Positions 33,606 to 43,359 of a stretch of DNA of 64,000 nucleotides are shown here, piece after piece. Position numbers and translations under genes: made by a program. Positions within the stretch are counted from its first letter, which is position 1. The number at the start of each line of letters is the position of its first letter. Below the pieces are notes generated by a model that was not told the origin of the DNA, ran no database searches, and saw nothing but the letters and a program-made list of their open reading frames with translations. The stretch is from Cinnamomum chago (taxonomy: Eukaryota > Streptophyta > Magnoliopsida > Laurales > Lauraceae). The stretch spans positions 21,336,501 through 21,400,500 of the forward strand of contig CP142454.1 in the NCBI GenBank assembly GCA_038049695.1. Reading direction: 5' to 3'.

Positions 33606-36050
33606 GTAAGTTATCATTCAGTAGAATCTTTTTTACCTGTAAAGTGCATTTGTCTTAGTTCTTATCATATGGAGTATATGTTGTATATTCTCCTTTTTGT
33701 TTTTTAAATTAGACATTGATACCTTTTTGTAATTATTGAAGTGTCCATATTTTTAATTGATGCCAGCATGTTCAGAAAATTGATATCATAGTACAAATCA
33801 TTCAAGGGGTTGAATTGAATCATTTCATCAAATTTTTTTCTTTTTTTGAAATCATAATATAAATCCTGCAACTTGCGATACAATTCATTGTATCGTCAAT
33901 TTTTTTTCTTGTAAAAAAGAAAAAAAATTGAAAATTTAAAAACTATATAATGAAATTAGTACTTCATAATCCACCATTTTTCATCAGTAGAAGCATCAAT
34001 ATGGTGTGAAAGACTGATTTGAAGAACATCATTAATGTATGCTAATATATCATAAATGATGTGTGAATAGTAAAAAATATGATTACGATATCAACAGTAC
34101 TGGGCAAATAAAGGAGTTACAATGTTTTCTTTTTGTTCTTTTTAAGTCAAAATAAAAAACAAAATGAATATTATGAACATTACATGGTTACCTAAAGTTA
34201 AAGAATTGTTCATAATAAAAAAAATGGGGAAAAAAATATAAAAAAAGAATGTTGGACAAAACCCATGCATGCAGTCGAACACAACATTCTCTTGCCAATT
34301 CCTTATTTGTTAAAAGCCTCTTCAAAATCCCACAAATGATAAGAATTGTTTTTTATCACTAGATCATGCAACAAAATATCGGTTGAATCAGCCAAGACCG
34401 CTTTGCTTTTTGCAATTTATCGGTAGCGGATAAATTGCTTAGATTTTGAAGTTCTTTTTGTCATTTCATATTTAATATGTATTCATTGCTCAACTAAAAC
34501 TGGATGCAAGCCAAGTGTCATATGATTGTCACCATCAATACTAGCCATCATACCATTTACATTTGATCAATATCATCTCCAAAGAAATTGCTAGATATTT
34601 GCACCTTCTTCATCATCAATTTAATGTTTCAGCCTAGCACAAGATGCAGCCCAATTACCAATTAATCTAAGAGCTTTAATAATTCAGCCAATCGGCAATA
34701 AACCACACAATTCCTTATAAGCATAACAAAATTAGCACTGCCCAAGATTAAATGCAGACTCCATCATCAATGTGACAAGGAAGAAAATTAACCCTTTGGC
34801 TCCAATTCACAATTTTCATTTCTAAGCTGCGCTATCACAACAAGTACTAGCACATAGATGTGGGTTTTAAATTAATAAAATCTAACAACCAAAATCTAAC
34901 AAATCTAACAAATAGTTCAATAGTTTTCCCTCCAGCTTCTTCAAAGGCCTGACAAAGAAACACCCAAAAGTTCTTTTTGAACTTCCACCCAAGATATTAC
35001 CCTTCGAGCCTTCATAGCCATTTCACTAATAGTATCTGACTTTTTAGTGAATATGTTACTGTTCCTTTCCAACCAAGTAGACTAACAAACTGCTGGGGTA
35101 GAACAATTTCAAAGAATGGCTCCACATGGATTAATATACCCAAATTTACAACTTTCTACTGCCTTCTAAAACATTCAAGACCAAACCAACTAACTCTGAG
35201 CAGCCCAAAACAGACTTTGTTTGGTTAATTCAAATCTCAATTTGATTTCTGTGGTCTTCTTAGTGTATGATAAGTTCCAGCAAAGAAGTCTCTCGATTTG
35301 TTAATTTGTATGGTAATTTGTATGGCTCTCTACACGCAGGCCATGAAGCAACTGAAGCTCGCCTTTGTGATCTTTCCTTTCATCATAGAACAAATGAAAG
35401 GTTTTGTTTAATTGATTTTGCTTTCTATTTCTTAACTGTTTACCTATTGTGATTTTTTCTCCCCATTTAAACTGTGCAGGTCCTCCATCAGGATCGAATG
35501 GGAAATCAGATTCATTCATGTGAAGTAACGGTTTTTCTCTCGGTGATCCAACAGGTATGAGTTCAATGCTCTGTTTTGATTTATTCTAGCATAGATAAAA
35601 TTTCCATGAAAGCATGAATCAAAGAGGTTCTCAAAAAATTTCTTTATTTGTTACATGTATCAGCCATTTGATGAAATGGGTATGCACAAACTATTGGATG
35701 AGATGGGTAAGTAAATTTGTTTTATGAAAGAGGTTGTGATAGAATCCCATAATTTACATGACTTTGCTCAAATTTACATGAAAAGTGCTGTGAAATTTTA
35801 TATTTCAAGATAGGTTGTGAATAATTTCTTAATTTACATGATGAAGGACTTGATATGTTTTGCAATCCACGCCCAATTATTTATAATCTAATAATGTCAA
35901 ACATATGTTCTTAGCCTTTTGCATAGTGTCTTTGTGATTACTGTCAAATTTTTGTTGGCCTGTTTGGTAGATGTTTAGTACATATTGGAATTAAATCAAA
36001 CAAAATATCCCAAAAAAAAAAAAAATTTTAAATGCCAAGTATGTTTGGAT
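33606..36050. other. 3' part of the Helitron, no gene recognised
   Basis: A/T-rich filler with an intron-like flank after the importin exon. Exon-like borders occur near 35270-35530 (a CTGTGCAG acceptor followed by GTCCTCCATCAGGATCGAATG), but I recognise no protein. The 3' subterminal region is A/T-rich. Confidence 0.4.
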
Positions 36051-36081
36051 GCACGTGCCTTGCACGTGCAGGGCATAACTA

Positions 36082-36117
<36 letters not shown>

Positions 36118-36238
36118 AAAAACCTTGTGGAGGAAATTGGGTTGACGAACCAGAAACACATTACAAAATGCAGGATATCTCCAATGGATCTCAACAAAAT
36201 AGCCCACCTTTCCTCATTACAGGGAATTAAATCAAACA
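35987..36238. repeat. 16-bp direct repeat around the Helitron 3' end
   Basis: GGAATTAAATCAAACA occurs at 35987-36002 and again at 36223-36238, flanking the A-rich tract, the 3' hairpin and the (TA)n tract. Sixteen identical bases 236 apart are unlikely by chance. A target duplication of a small insertion, or a duplicated subterminal sequence, could explain it. Confidence 0.6.
36051..36082 (+). other. Helitron 3' terminus (hairpin plus CTAG)
   Basis: An 8-9-bp stem (GCACGTGCC TT GCACGTGC) lies 13 bases before the terminal CTAG, with T as the next base. This is the canonical 3' end of plant Helitrons, read by the transposase as the termination signal. A (TA)n tract follows at 36083-36114. Confidence 0.8.
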
Positions 36239-37079
36239 CACCTCTAGTAAAATCGTAGCATGCAGTATATCCAATTCACCATGGTGACTATTATTATATA
36301 TAATTAAGCGAACTGATTCTAATTGAGAAATCAGCCGCTTCATTTTAATTTTATTTTGACCGTTTTGATACCAATTTAACCATCTTTAATGCCTTTTTAA
36401 ATTCCTATTAATTTTCACCTGAGCCTATTATTAACTCTTAAAACTGTTATAAAGATTTGTAACTGAATTTGGCATATATGGAGCCCTCTTTTATGTAACT
36501 GAAATAAGTAATTGAGAAAATGAGTTGTAACATTTTCCATACAGAGTCTTATCGCCAAAAGTCTTTTTTCTATGTGGCATTTTTTTATATTTTCTCCGTG
36601 TGAATGGCCGCAAGTCTCATTGGGTCTCCTATTCTCTAAAAGAAACTAAGGTATTTGCATATTTTTTACTCATTTTTTTGTGATTTTAGTTTCCTTTTAT
36701 GAATATTAATTTCAATTTCCAGCATAGATCATTATTCACAACATCTAGATGTAATAATGAAAATCGATATATTATTTTCTCTAGGCAGTCAACTCACTAC
36801 CAGGCCCGTATCTAATTTGAGAATCTCGTATTTTTAAATTTCTTATAATTTCACCCGTCTCAATATTTCATATTTCATGTTTCTACTCAAGATTTTAAAT
36901 TTCTTTATTTATTAATTAATTTCATTTTTAATTGTGTAATTTTTAAGAAACCTATAAATTTGTGTGAGAAATTAACACTTCTATTTTAAATTTTAAAAAA
37001 TATAAATATATGAAATTAAAATTAATTTTTTTATTTATATAATAAAATTAAACGTTATTTTTTGGTTGACCTTTTAATG

Positions 37080-37108
37080 TCCGTGTTAAGCATGGGGCAT
37101 TTTGCTAG
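37080..37108 (+). other. Second Helitron-type 3' terminus
   Basis: TCCGTGTTAAGCATGGGG forms a short imperfect stem (CCGTG/CATGG with one G-T pair) followed by CATTTTGCTAG and T. This has the layout of a Helitron 3' end. No certain 5' end for it is visible between 36083 and 37080, so its partner is unknown. Confidence 0.5.
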
Positions 37109-37559
37109 TTGCTTCTTGATCTGAACAATGGAGATGTGAATACCTCTCATCCAATCATTATAGTTAGCTCTCCCATTCAAACGGGGAAACCATTATCGTG
37201 TGAAGAGGTGAAAATTTTGGGCATTATTATCATTGTCGTCGTTATTTTTATTATTGTCCAATGAGTGCACCATATATCATTTGGAATGAAACTAAGTGAA
37301 GGAATTTTTTAGAACTTACATCTTGGAAAACAAATTTATATAGTAGAAAATTTTCCAGAGGGTTAGATGTAGGATGAAAGATTTAATTTTTCCAAAGAAA
37401 ATAGTGTTTTTTCTTACTTTTGTTGGTTTGTTTAACATGCAATATTTGATGCTTAGAAAATGAAATATAACGTGCTATAGTATATGAACTTTTTTTACGT
37501 CCATTAAACGAGCCACATCAAGCAAAATGGGTCTCCATTGGAGATTATGGGTAGCAATC

Positions 37560-37865
37560 TTTTGGGCAGGGGCATTCATGAAGTGATTTGGGCTGAGCTG
37601 CTGCATATTCAGGCCTGGTCCGACACTAAAAACATCAGCTCCCATCCGGCGCAAGCATAGCTCGTGTCAAACATGTCTGTCTCAATCTCATATTCTAGTC
37701 AATTGGGCCAAGCTTTCTATCACTTGTTTAGGCCGAGCTTCAGACTTTCTATCACTTAATCTAAATCGGCCAACTATTAAATATGTGCAAATTTCCAGAC
37801 CATGGTGCAGCCCGAATTGCGAAACACAAGGACCCATCCAAGCCTAAAGCAGTGGCCCATAAGCT
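37560..37865. repeat. Second copy of the GC-rich TIR-type repeat
   Basis: It shares the order of blocks with 3676-4026: GGGC...TTCATG, AGGCCTGGTC, CATCCGG, TCAAACATGTC, GGGCCAAGC, TTTCTATCACTTGTTT(A/G)GGC, and TTTCTATCACTTAAT. The two are dispersed copies of one non-autonomous family. The copy is divergent. Confidence 0.55.
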
Positions 37866-37898
37866 CCCTTAGTTGTTGGTGCATGAGGTACACTGGAA

Positions 37899-38158
37899 AA
37901 CTTCTCTATCACGATTTTAGACAAGTATTTGCCCTAATTTATTGAGAATTGGAAAAGAAATTGGTGTTTAGGAAAGGAGATAGTGACCATTGAACAAAGA
38001 CTCTGATGATTAATTGATTCATGCATTTAACTTCTCTATCATGATTTTAGACAAGTATTTGCCCTAATTTATTGAGAATTGGAAAAGAAATTGGTGTTTA
38101 GGAAAGGAGATAGTGACCATTAAACAAAGACTCTGATGATTAATTGATTCATGCATTT
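37899..38158. repeat. 130-bp perfect-length tandem duplication
   Basis: The unit starting AACTTCTCTATC and ending ATTCATGCATTT occurs twice head to tail (37899-38028, 38029-38158) with two substitutions. It is a very recent local duplication in intergenic DNA. Confidence 0.95.
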
Positions 38159-38790
38159 GTCTTGGGTGAGCAAAACAAAGGGCAAGATAACAAGTTATTC
38201 AGACAATCTGGATTCCTAGTGTGAAATTAAACCAGTTAATTAAAGAAGATATCACAAGCCCACATGCATTGTTTAACAATCACCATGCCTCTCAATCAAA
38301 ATCGCATTCTCAAAAAAAAAAAAAAAAAAAATTTATTTGATTCACTGAGTGGGTCTCGCTGTGAAACGACTAACAATAAAAGGTTGGGCTGATCATGGTA
38401 CTAATCATCTTCCATCCAAACATGCACATTTGGTCGAGTCGTCATTAATCATGTTTATTTGGTAATGTAGTTTGAAAAAATTGACTTAAAATCCAAACAG
38501 TTTTATGAGTAACACACCGAAAGCGAAGGATGAAAGTTATTTTGGCGAGTTGAGTTCCATATGTAGCTTTTAGGAAGAAACGTAGTACATTTACATGAGA
38601 GAAGAATGGTTGTCCCTTAGCTGTTCCTCAGCTGAAAAGGAAAGCGTGCCGTGTGCCCATGGCTTGGTGAGTACGCCATGTGACTCGGGCAAAGAACAAA
38701 TCACACTTAACACAGATAAGCTTGAGAGGATACAAATATGGGGACGTTTGTGCTATAGTCTAATTATATAGTCTAATCCAATTAACTATA
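38159..38790. other. Intergenic, no gene seen
   Basis: An A/T-rich spacer with an 18-19-base A run at about 38313-38331. No coding or RNA gene is recognised. Confidence 0.5.
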
Positions 38791-40400
38791 GAGAGCTGCT
38801 AATGCTGCTAATGCCACAACCCAAACTATTCTTTCCACATTCTTTTTTTTATGACCAATATATCTCTTGTGTAAAATTACCTAAAATTACATCTATCAAA
38901 AGTCTCTTCCTCCCAGATTTCTTTCTACACTCACCCACCCCACCCACTCAGGGGCGGACCTAGGCACATGGGTCTGGGGTTGAAGCCCCCACCCATACCT
39001 AAAAAAAAGTTGAAAATTTCAAAAAACCCCTTGTAGATTTTAAAAATTAATGTAATTTTGTTATGATTCACCCATTTCCCCAATATTTCGTTTACATCGA
39101 GCCCCGCCCCGCCCCCCCAATTGAATTTCCTGGGTTTGCATTGACCCCCTCGGCCACCACCATCCCCTCTTGCGGCACCGATGGAGGGGGAGAGGGATAG
39201 GGAGAAGGAGAGAGAGGGAGGCGAGCAAGGTGGTCGATGGAGGGCGGCAACATGGAGGGAGAGTGAAAGAGGTAAAGGGAGAGAGGGCGGCAGGCAGAGC
39301 ACGACAAGAGGGAGACGGGGAGGGGGTGGCGGACAACAGGGAGAGAAGGGGGGGAAGGGGAGTAAATCGAGAAAATGAGAGTGAAGGGGTCTGAGTATTT
39401 TGGGAACAATGGGGTGTGTAGAGAGAGGTTTTGATAAGTTTTTTACTTAAGTAGGGTGTGTAGAGAGAAGGAATGTGGAAAGCGAAGCCTTCGTCGTGGC
39501 ATTGACACCTCTCATAACTATATTCGAAACAAATTTATTTGAAGTAGCTTTATTTCTAATAGATAATACTTGCCATATGAGAAGTGCTCACAGCCCAGTG
39601 GCGAAAAGGTGTCTCATCTTTGCAACCGCAAAGCAATCAATCATTTGGCAGTGTACTCCTGCAACCAATAGTCCATACTAGCAGAAAAAAGTAGCTTGTC
39701 AAATAGTAAACAAGTAAGAATCATGAAAGGAATGACTGTGTTTAGTAAAAATCGAATTATAAAAAATTGATTAAGGGTCCAAACACATCATAACCACAGT
39801 AGAGATCCTTCATTCCATAATATCACAAAATGCTCAACATTCCATGATGTCGCGAAATTACCCTGCACGTAAATCTCGCGGATGGAGGGACATTCCACGA
39901 TATCATGGAATGACTGACATTCCGTGATATCGTGAAATGAGGGTGGTTTTGTTAAGAAATAAATGGCAGGGCGTCATTTATAAGGAGAGTTGCTAATGCC
40001 AAAGCTTCTTTGGGCACAACCCTTATCCCTATACACTGTAGATAAGTTAAAAATTTTCCAAAATTTATCCATACATACTCTATTGTTCCCAAAATACCTA
40101 AATCCCTCCACCAGCGCTTTCTCAATTCACTCCCCTTCTTCGCTCCTCTCTCCCTCTCCCTGTCACCGCCCTCTCTCATTCTCCCCGTCTCTCTCCCTAT
40201 CTCTCCCCTTTCGGCGGTGTTGCCGGAGGGGATGGTAATGACTCAGCTGGGGTCGAGACGGAGTGGGTGAGTATAGAAAGAAGTTGGAGAGAGAGACTTT
40301 TGATAGATGTCATTTTAGGTAATTTTACACAATGATGTATTGGCAAGAAATAAAAAGTACTACGCTAAAAGAAGCTTGGGCTGTGGCGTTGGTAGCTCTC
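38791..40400. mobile_element. MULE-like element pair forming a 1.6 kb inverted repeat
   Basis: The left arm (38791-38915, starting GAGAGCTGCTAATG) is complementary to the right arm (about 40275-40400, ending GGTAGCTCTC). Both contain GTGTAAAATTACCTAAAAT and ATCTATCAAAAGTCTC. The core has a purine-rich stretch (39180-39380) whose pyrimidine-rich partner, with TTGTTCCCAAAATAC, lies at 40080-40210. An additional internal end resembling the left arm starts near 39965 (GGAGAGTTGCTAATGCCAA). Long arms with no transposase suggest two related non-autonomous, Mutator-like elements in opposite orientation, possibly one nested in the other. I see no clear 9-bp target duplication. The open frames in the core are low-complexity artefacts. 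Confidence 0.6.
39811..39939. repeat. Four near-palindromic 22-bp units
   Basis: Units of the form CATTCCATGATATCGTGAAATG lie at 39811-39832, 39838-39859, 39891-39912 and 39918-39939. Each is nearly self-complementary around a GATATC centre. They lie inside the MULE-like pair. Confidence 0.8.
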
Positions 40401-40469
40401 TTTATAAAGTGTTTGGGCATGTATTGTTTTTCTTGACTTTAATTATTTGCTATTACTCCCGAGAAAAAT

Positions 40470-40700
40470 CCGCTGTGTTAGAGATTTTTTTTAGACGTGA
40501 TGTAATGACTTCTCCACTGCATTTGCAAATGTCATGTTATTTTATAAAAAAATTCAAAAATCCACTCATGTAAAATGGCTTTAAACCCTTTGATAGAATT
40601 TTGAAATTCCAACTCCTTTGTTTCTTCCCATGAAATTCTCATATGCTCAAGTGCAAAAGAGGATTTAGTAATCCCATGAGCAACGGGGACAATAATCCTC
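40470..40700. repeat. MITE-like repeat related to 880-1110
   Basis: It has the blocks GACGTGATGTAATGACTT, GCAAATGTCATGTT and TTGAAATTCCAACTCC, parallel to those at 880-1110 in the same orientation. It lies about 0.3 kb upstream of the PTB promoter region. Confidence 0.4.
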
Positions 40701-40939
40701 CGAATTCCATTAAATAACCACGCCCTAATGTTTTAATTTTATCATTTAAGATACCCTAAAAACAAATACATACAATTTCCTCCTGTAAAGTATTGGATTA
40801 ATTTTTGTTTTCTGGCAATTGGCATTAAGCATGTGAACTACGTTCGATAAATCTATAGTGGCCCCACTCCAGCTAAGTGAGATGTGGCCCACAGGTATAC
40901 CTTGAACGGTTTGGATTTAAGTAGCGGGCCTCATCTTCC

Positions 40940-41089
40940 CACTGCCATTCGTATATACCAATTACGGATAGAGAAGTGTTTTTCACGATCGAAATCCCAG
41001 ATCCTATAAAACATCGTTTTCCAGTCCCTCTCCACAATCAAGTCTCTCTCTCTTCCTGCTCAGCTCTCGCTCGCTCTCTCTTCTCTCAG
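40940..41089 (+). promoter_or_regulatory. Core promoter and non-coding first exon of the PTB gene
   Basis: A TATA-box-like CCTATAAAAC lies at 41003-41012. A CT-rich leader begins about 30 bases downstream (from about 41035: AAGTCTCTCTCTCTTCCTGC) and ends at a donor site (CTCTCTTCTCTCAG|GTAACTCT) after 41089. A telo-box motif (AAACCCTAA) occurs at about 41144-41160, just inside the following intron. The matching acceptor is TGCTACAG at 43344, 16 bases upstream of the start codon. The pyrimidine-rich leader and donor flank are the type of sequence that PTB proteins bind, so feedback on splicing of this leader is conceivable. Confidence 0.55.
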
Positions 41090-42972
41090 GTAACTCTCTC
41101 TCGCTCTTTTTCTTACATGGTTGGTTGTCTGTCATGGCAAAACCCTAAACTAAAACCCTAAAGACGAGCCTTTTATTCCTCTCTGTTCCTTCTCTCTCTG
41201 TTTTTTTTTCACTGCGACCTAATCATTCAATCTGCTGCAAGCCTGCAACCATTTCTTATGAACATACGGATCATAAAGATCGAAACTTTCTGTTACAGCC
41301 ATTAGTTATAACATTCGCCTGTCATTAACCCTAATACGGCACTTGATGATGGAACCCTAATCCTACTTTTTTCATTTTGAAGTTACCCATACCTTATTCA
41401 TATGTGTCTTGACGAACAACCCCCAAAAGCTGCGACCCCAACACAATTCTCGATAGGAAGTAGAAACCCAAATACAATTGGGTCATTTTAATGGGATTGG
41501 TAGGACTTCGCAGTTCCAAAGCAGAATATTTGGGACCTTCTAGTTTTATTTTATTTTTCTCAGAAAAGGAAGGTCTGATTTTATTTTATTTTTCTATTTA
41601 CACATTGATCTGATTGCGTACAAAAATACTGCTTTGGAATGTATTTGACATTAGGCTTTCTTGATACATGACCAGTAAAAGTCCCTAATTGGCATATCTT
41701 AAATACAGAAATTGGGTATTTTTTTATGCCGTGTATTGTGTCGCAATCTCTGTGTGATTAATGATGTCATGCCATATTTATATCACTGTATCATGTGATA
41801 TGTTCACCATTTGTGGTCTCTATAGTGAATATTGGAATTAGTCCCAAGTTGAATAAAGTATGGTAGGCGCTTGTTTCCATTATCTAATCTCAGTTCAAGC
41901 AACAGAGCCTACTCCCAATCATTGTCACAAATTTCATTATCGAGGAAACATTGTTTCTGATAATATCTGGTATTCTAAAATCTGAGGGGTTTCTTGGTAT
42001 GTCATTTGCAAAATGTTATAAAAAATATTATTTATTTATTTTGCTCTGTGTAAATACTTACATTCCCACACACACCTCCCCAAGCCCCTCTCCATTAGCA
42101 CTCCAAAGATCCCTGGTTCTTTCTGTGGAGGGGAGGTGCGTCACCACTGAGCTACTGGCGAACTGGCAGAGTGAAAAATAAATAACTTTATTATAATCAA
42201 TACAATAAATAAACAAAATAAAAAAAAGGTATTTTTATATATTTTCTTTTTACAAACTTCAGTTTTCCCTGTATTATCAAAATTTACTGGCAATATTTTC
42301 AAGTTCAGCAATATTTTGTAAATATCATGATATTACTGGGAAAACATTGTTTCATGTAAATACCGCAATGTTATTGTGATATATTCAAAATGTTGCTGAT
42401 ATTTTGCGACAGTAATCCTAATTTCCACTAGGGTTACTGATACATGCACCTTCTTTTACTCTTTCAGTCATGATCAACATCATCATCATCTTCATCTTCA
42501 TGTTAGCCTTCTGCCATCTATTTAGGTGCCAAAATAAAAGGTTTTAGTTGAAACTTGAAAATCAAAAGGTATGAAGTTTTACTTAATTAAAGTACATCCC
42601 GTACTATTCTAACTCACACATGTAGATTTATGGTCCGCACATAGCTGTGGTATATTACTTTTGGATTTTGATTTGGATGGACAGTAACTTCACTGCTAGT
42701 CCTTGAATGGGCCTTGAATGCCCTTGACATCTTCTCCAAGGCAAAAACAGGGGGAACATAAGTGCTGAAATGACTTTCTGTGCTAGGCTTGTAAGGAATC
42801 TGACTCAGCAATGTTACTATCAGTTGACTCAGTCTGTCCCCCGTGACTCAATGGAGTCCTTGTGAGACTCAGGTGAATTGCAGGTCAACTGGTCAAGTCT
42901 GATCCGACTTGATCTAGTTGGCTCGAACATGACCAAGATTTAAATGTTGCAAAGCAGCAATACTGAAAATGC

Positions 42973-43190
42973 AATCATAATCATCATCATCATCAAAGCC
43001 TTGTCCCATTTATGTTGGGGCTGGCTTCATGAATTATGTTTTTCCATTCCAATATAGCTTGAGCCAAAGTCTCATATAAGTTGCACTCATTCTGATCTAT
43101 TTTTTCTATCTCCATTCACGTCCTTTTCGGCCTACCCCTTCCCCTTGGTGGGCCATCAACCTGCATAGCATCTTAACGTAGTTTATTTTC
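42973..43190 (-). mobile_element. RTE-type LINE/SINE 3' end in the PTB leader intron
   Basis: Read on the minus strand the block ends with GGGACAAGGCTTTGATGATG and a (ATG)n tail. This is the typical 3' end of plant RTE-clade LINEs and of SINEs that share it (ATTCATG..GCCAGCCCCAAC..GGGACAAGGCTTTG then a trinucleotide tail). Only the 3' 200 bases are present; no reverse transcriptase is visible. Confidence 0.65.
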
Positions 43191-43359
43191 TTGAAAATGC
43201 AATATATTAACATATTTTATTTTCCTCAAAGCTTGTTTGTACCTTGAAGCCCGGTGGCATATGTGTTGATAGAGGCTGTATTTATTCAGTGATTTTTATC
43301 TGTGCTCAAGTTAATCTAGTGACCTTCCCGTAATAACTGCTACAGGGGCCTAATTTAAG

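Larger units (their letters stand above)
9369..36082 (+). mobile_element. Large autonomous-type Helitron with captured gene fragments (putative boundaries)
   Basis: The 5' end is placed at TCTATAATC (9369), after A9368 in a TA-rich target. An alternative start is TCTATAACCCTATTATAAAA at 9477. The 3' end is the hairpin GCACGTGCC-TT-GCACGTGC (36051-36069) followed by AGGGCATAACTAG, with T at 36083. Inside, all on the plus strand, are a Rep/PIF1 helicase gene and two RPA1-like segments, the standard cargo of plant Helitrons. Exon fragments of several host genes are present too. A 4.2 kb LTR-like insertion is nested near the 5' end, so the Helitron itself would be about 22.5 kb. That both ends belong to one element is inferred from orientation and from the TA-rich flank on each side. 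A composite of two Helitrons is possible. Confidence 0.55.

Noticed and set aside
35985-36239. Open frames with IYIYIY repeats
   Set aside because: They are read through a (TA)n tract and the Helitron 3' end. Not coding.
39061-39409. Overlapping open frames on both strands
   Set aside because: They are products of the purine-rich core of the MULE-like pair. The composition is repetitive (Pro/Ser/Leu or Gly/Arg/Glu) and no family fits.
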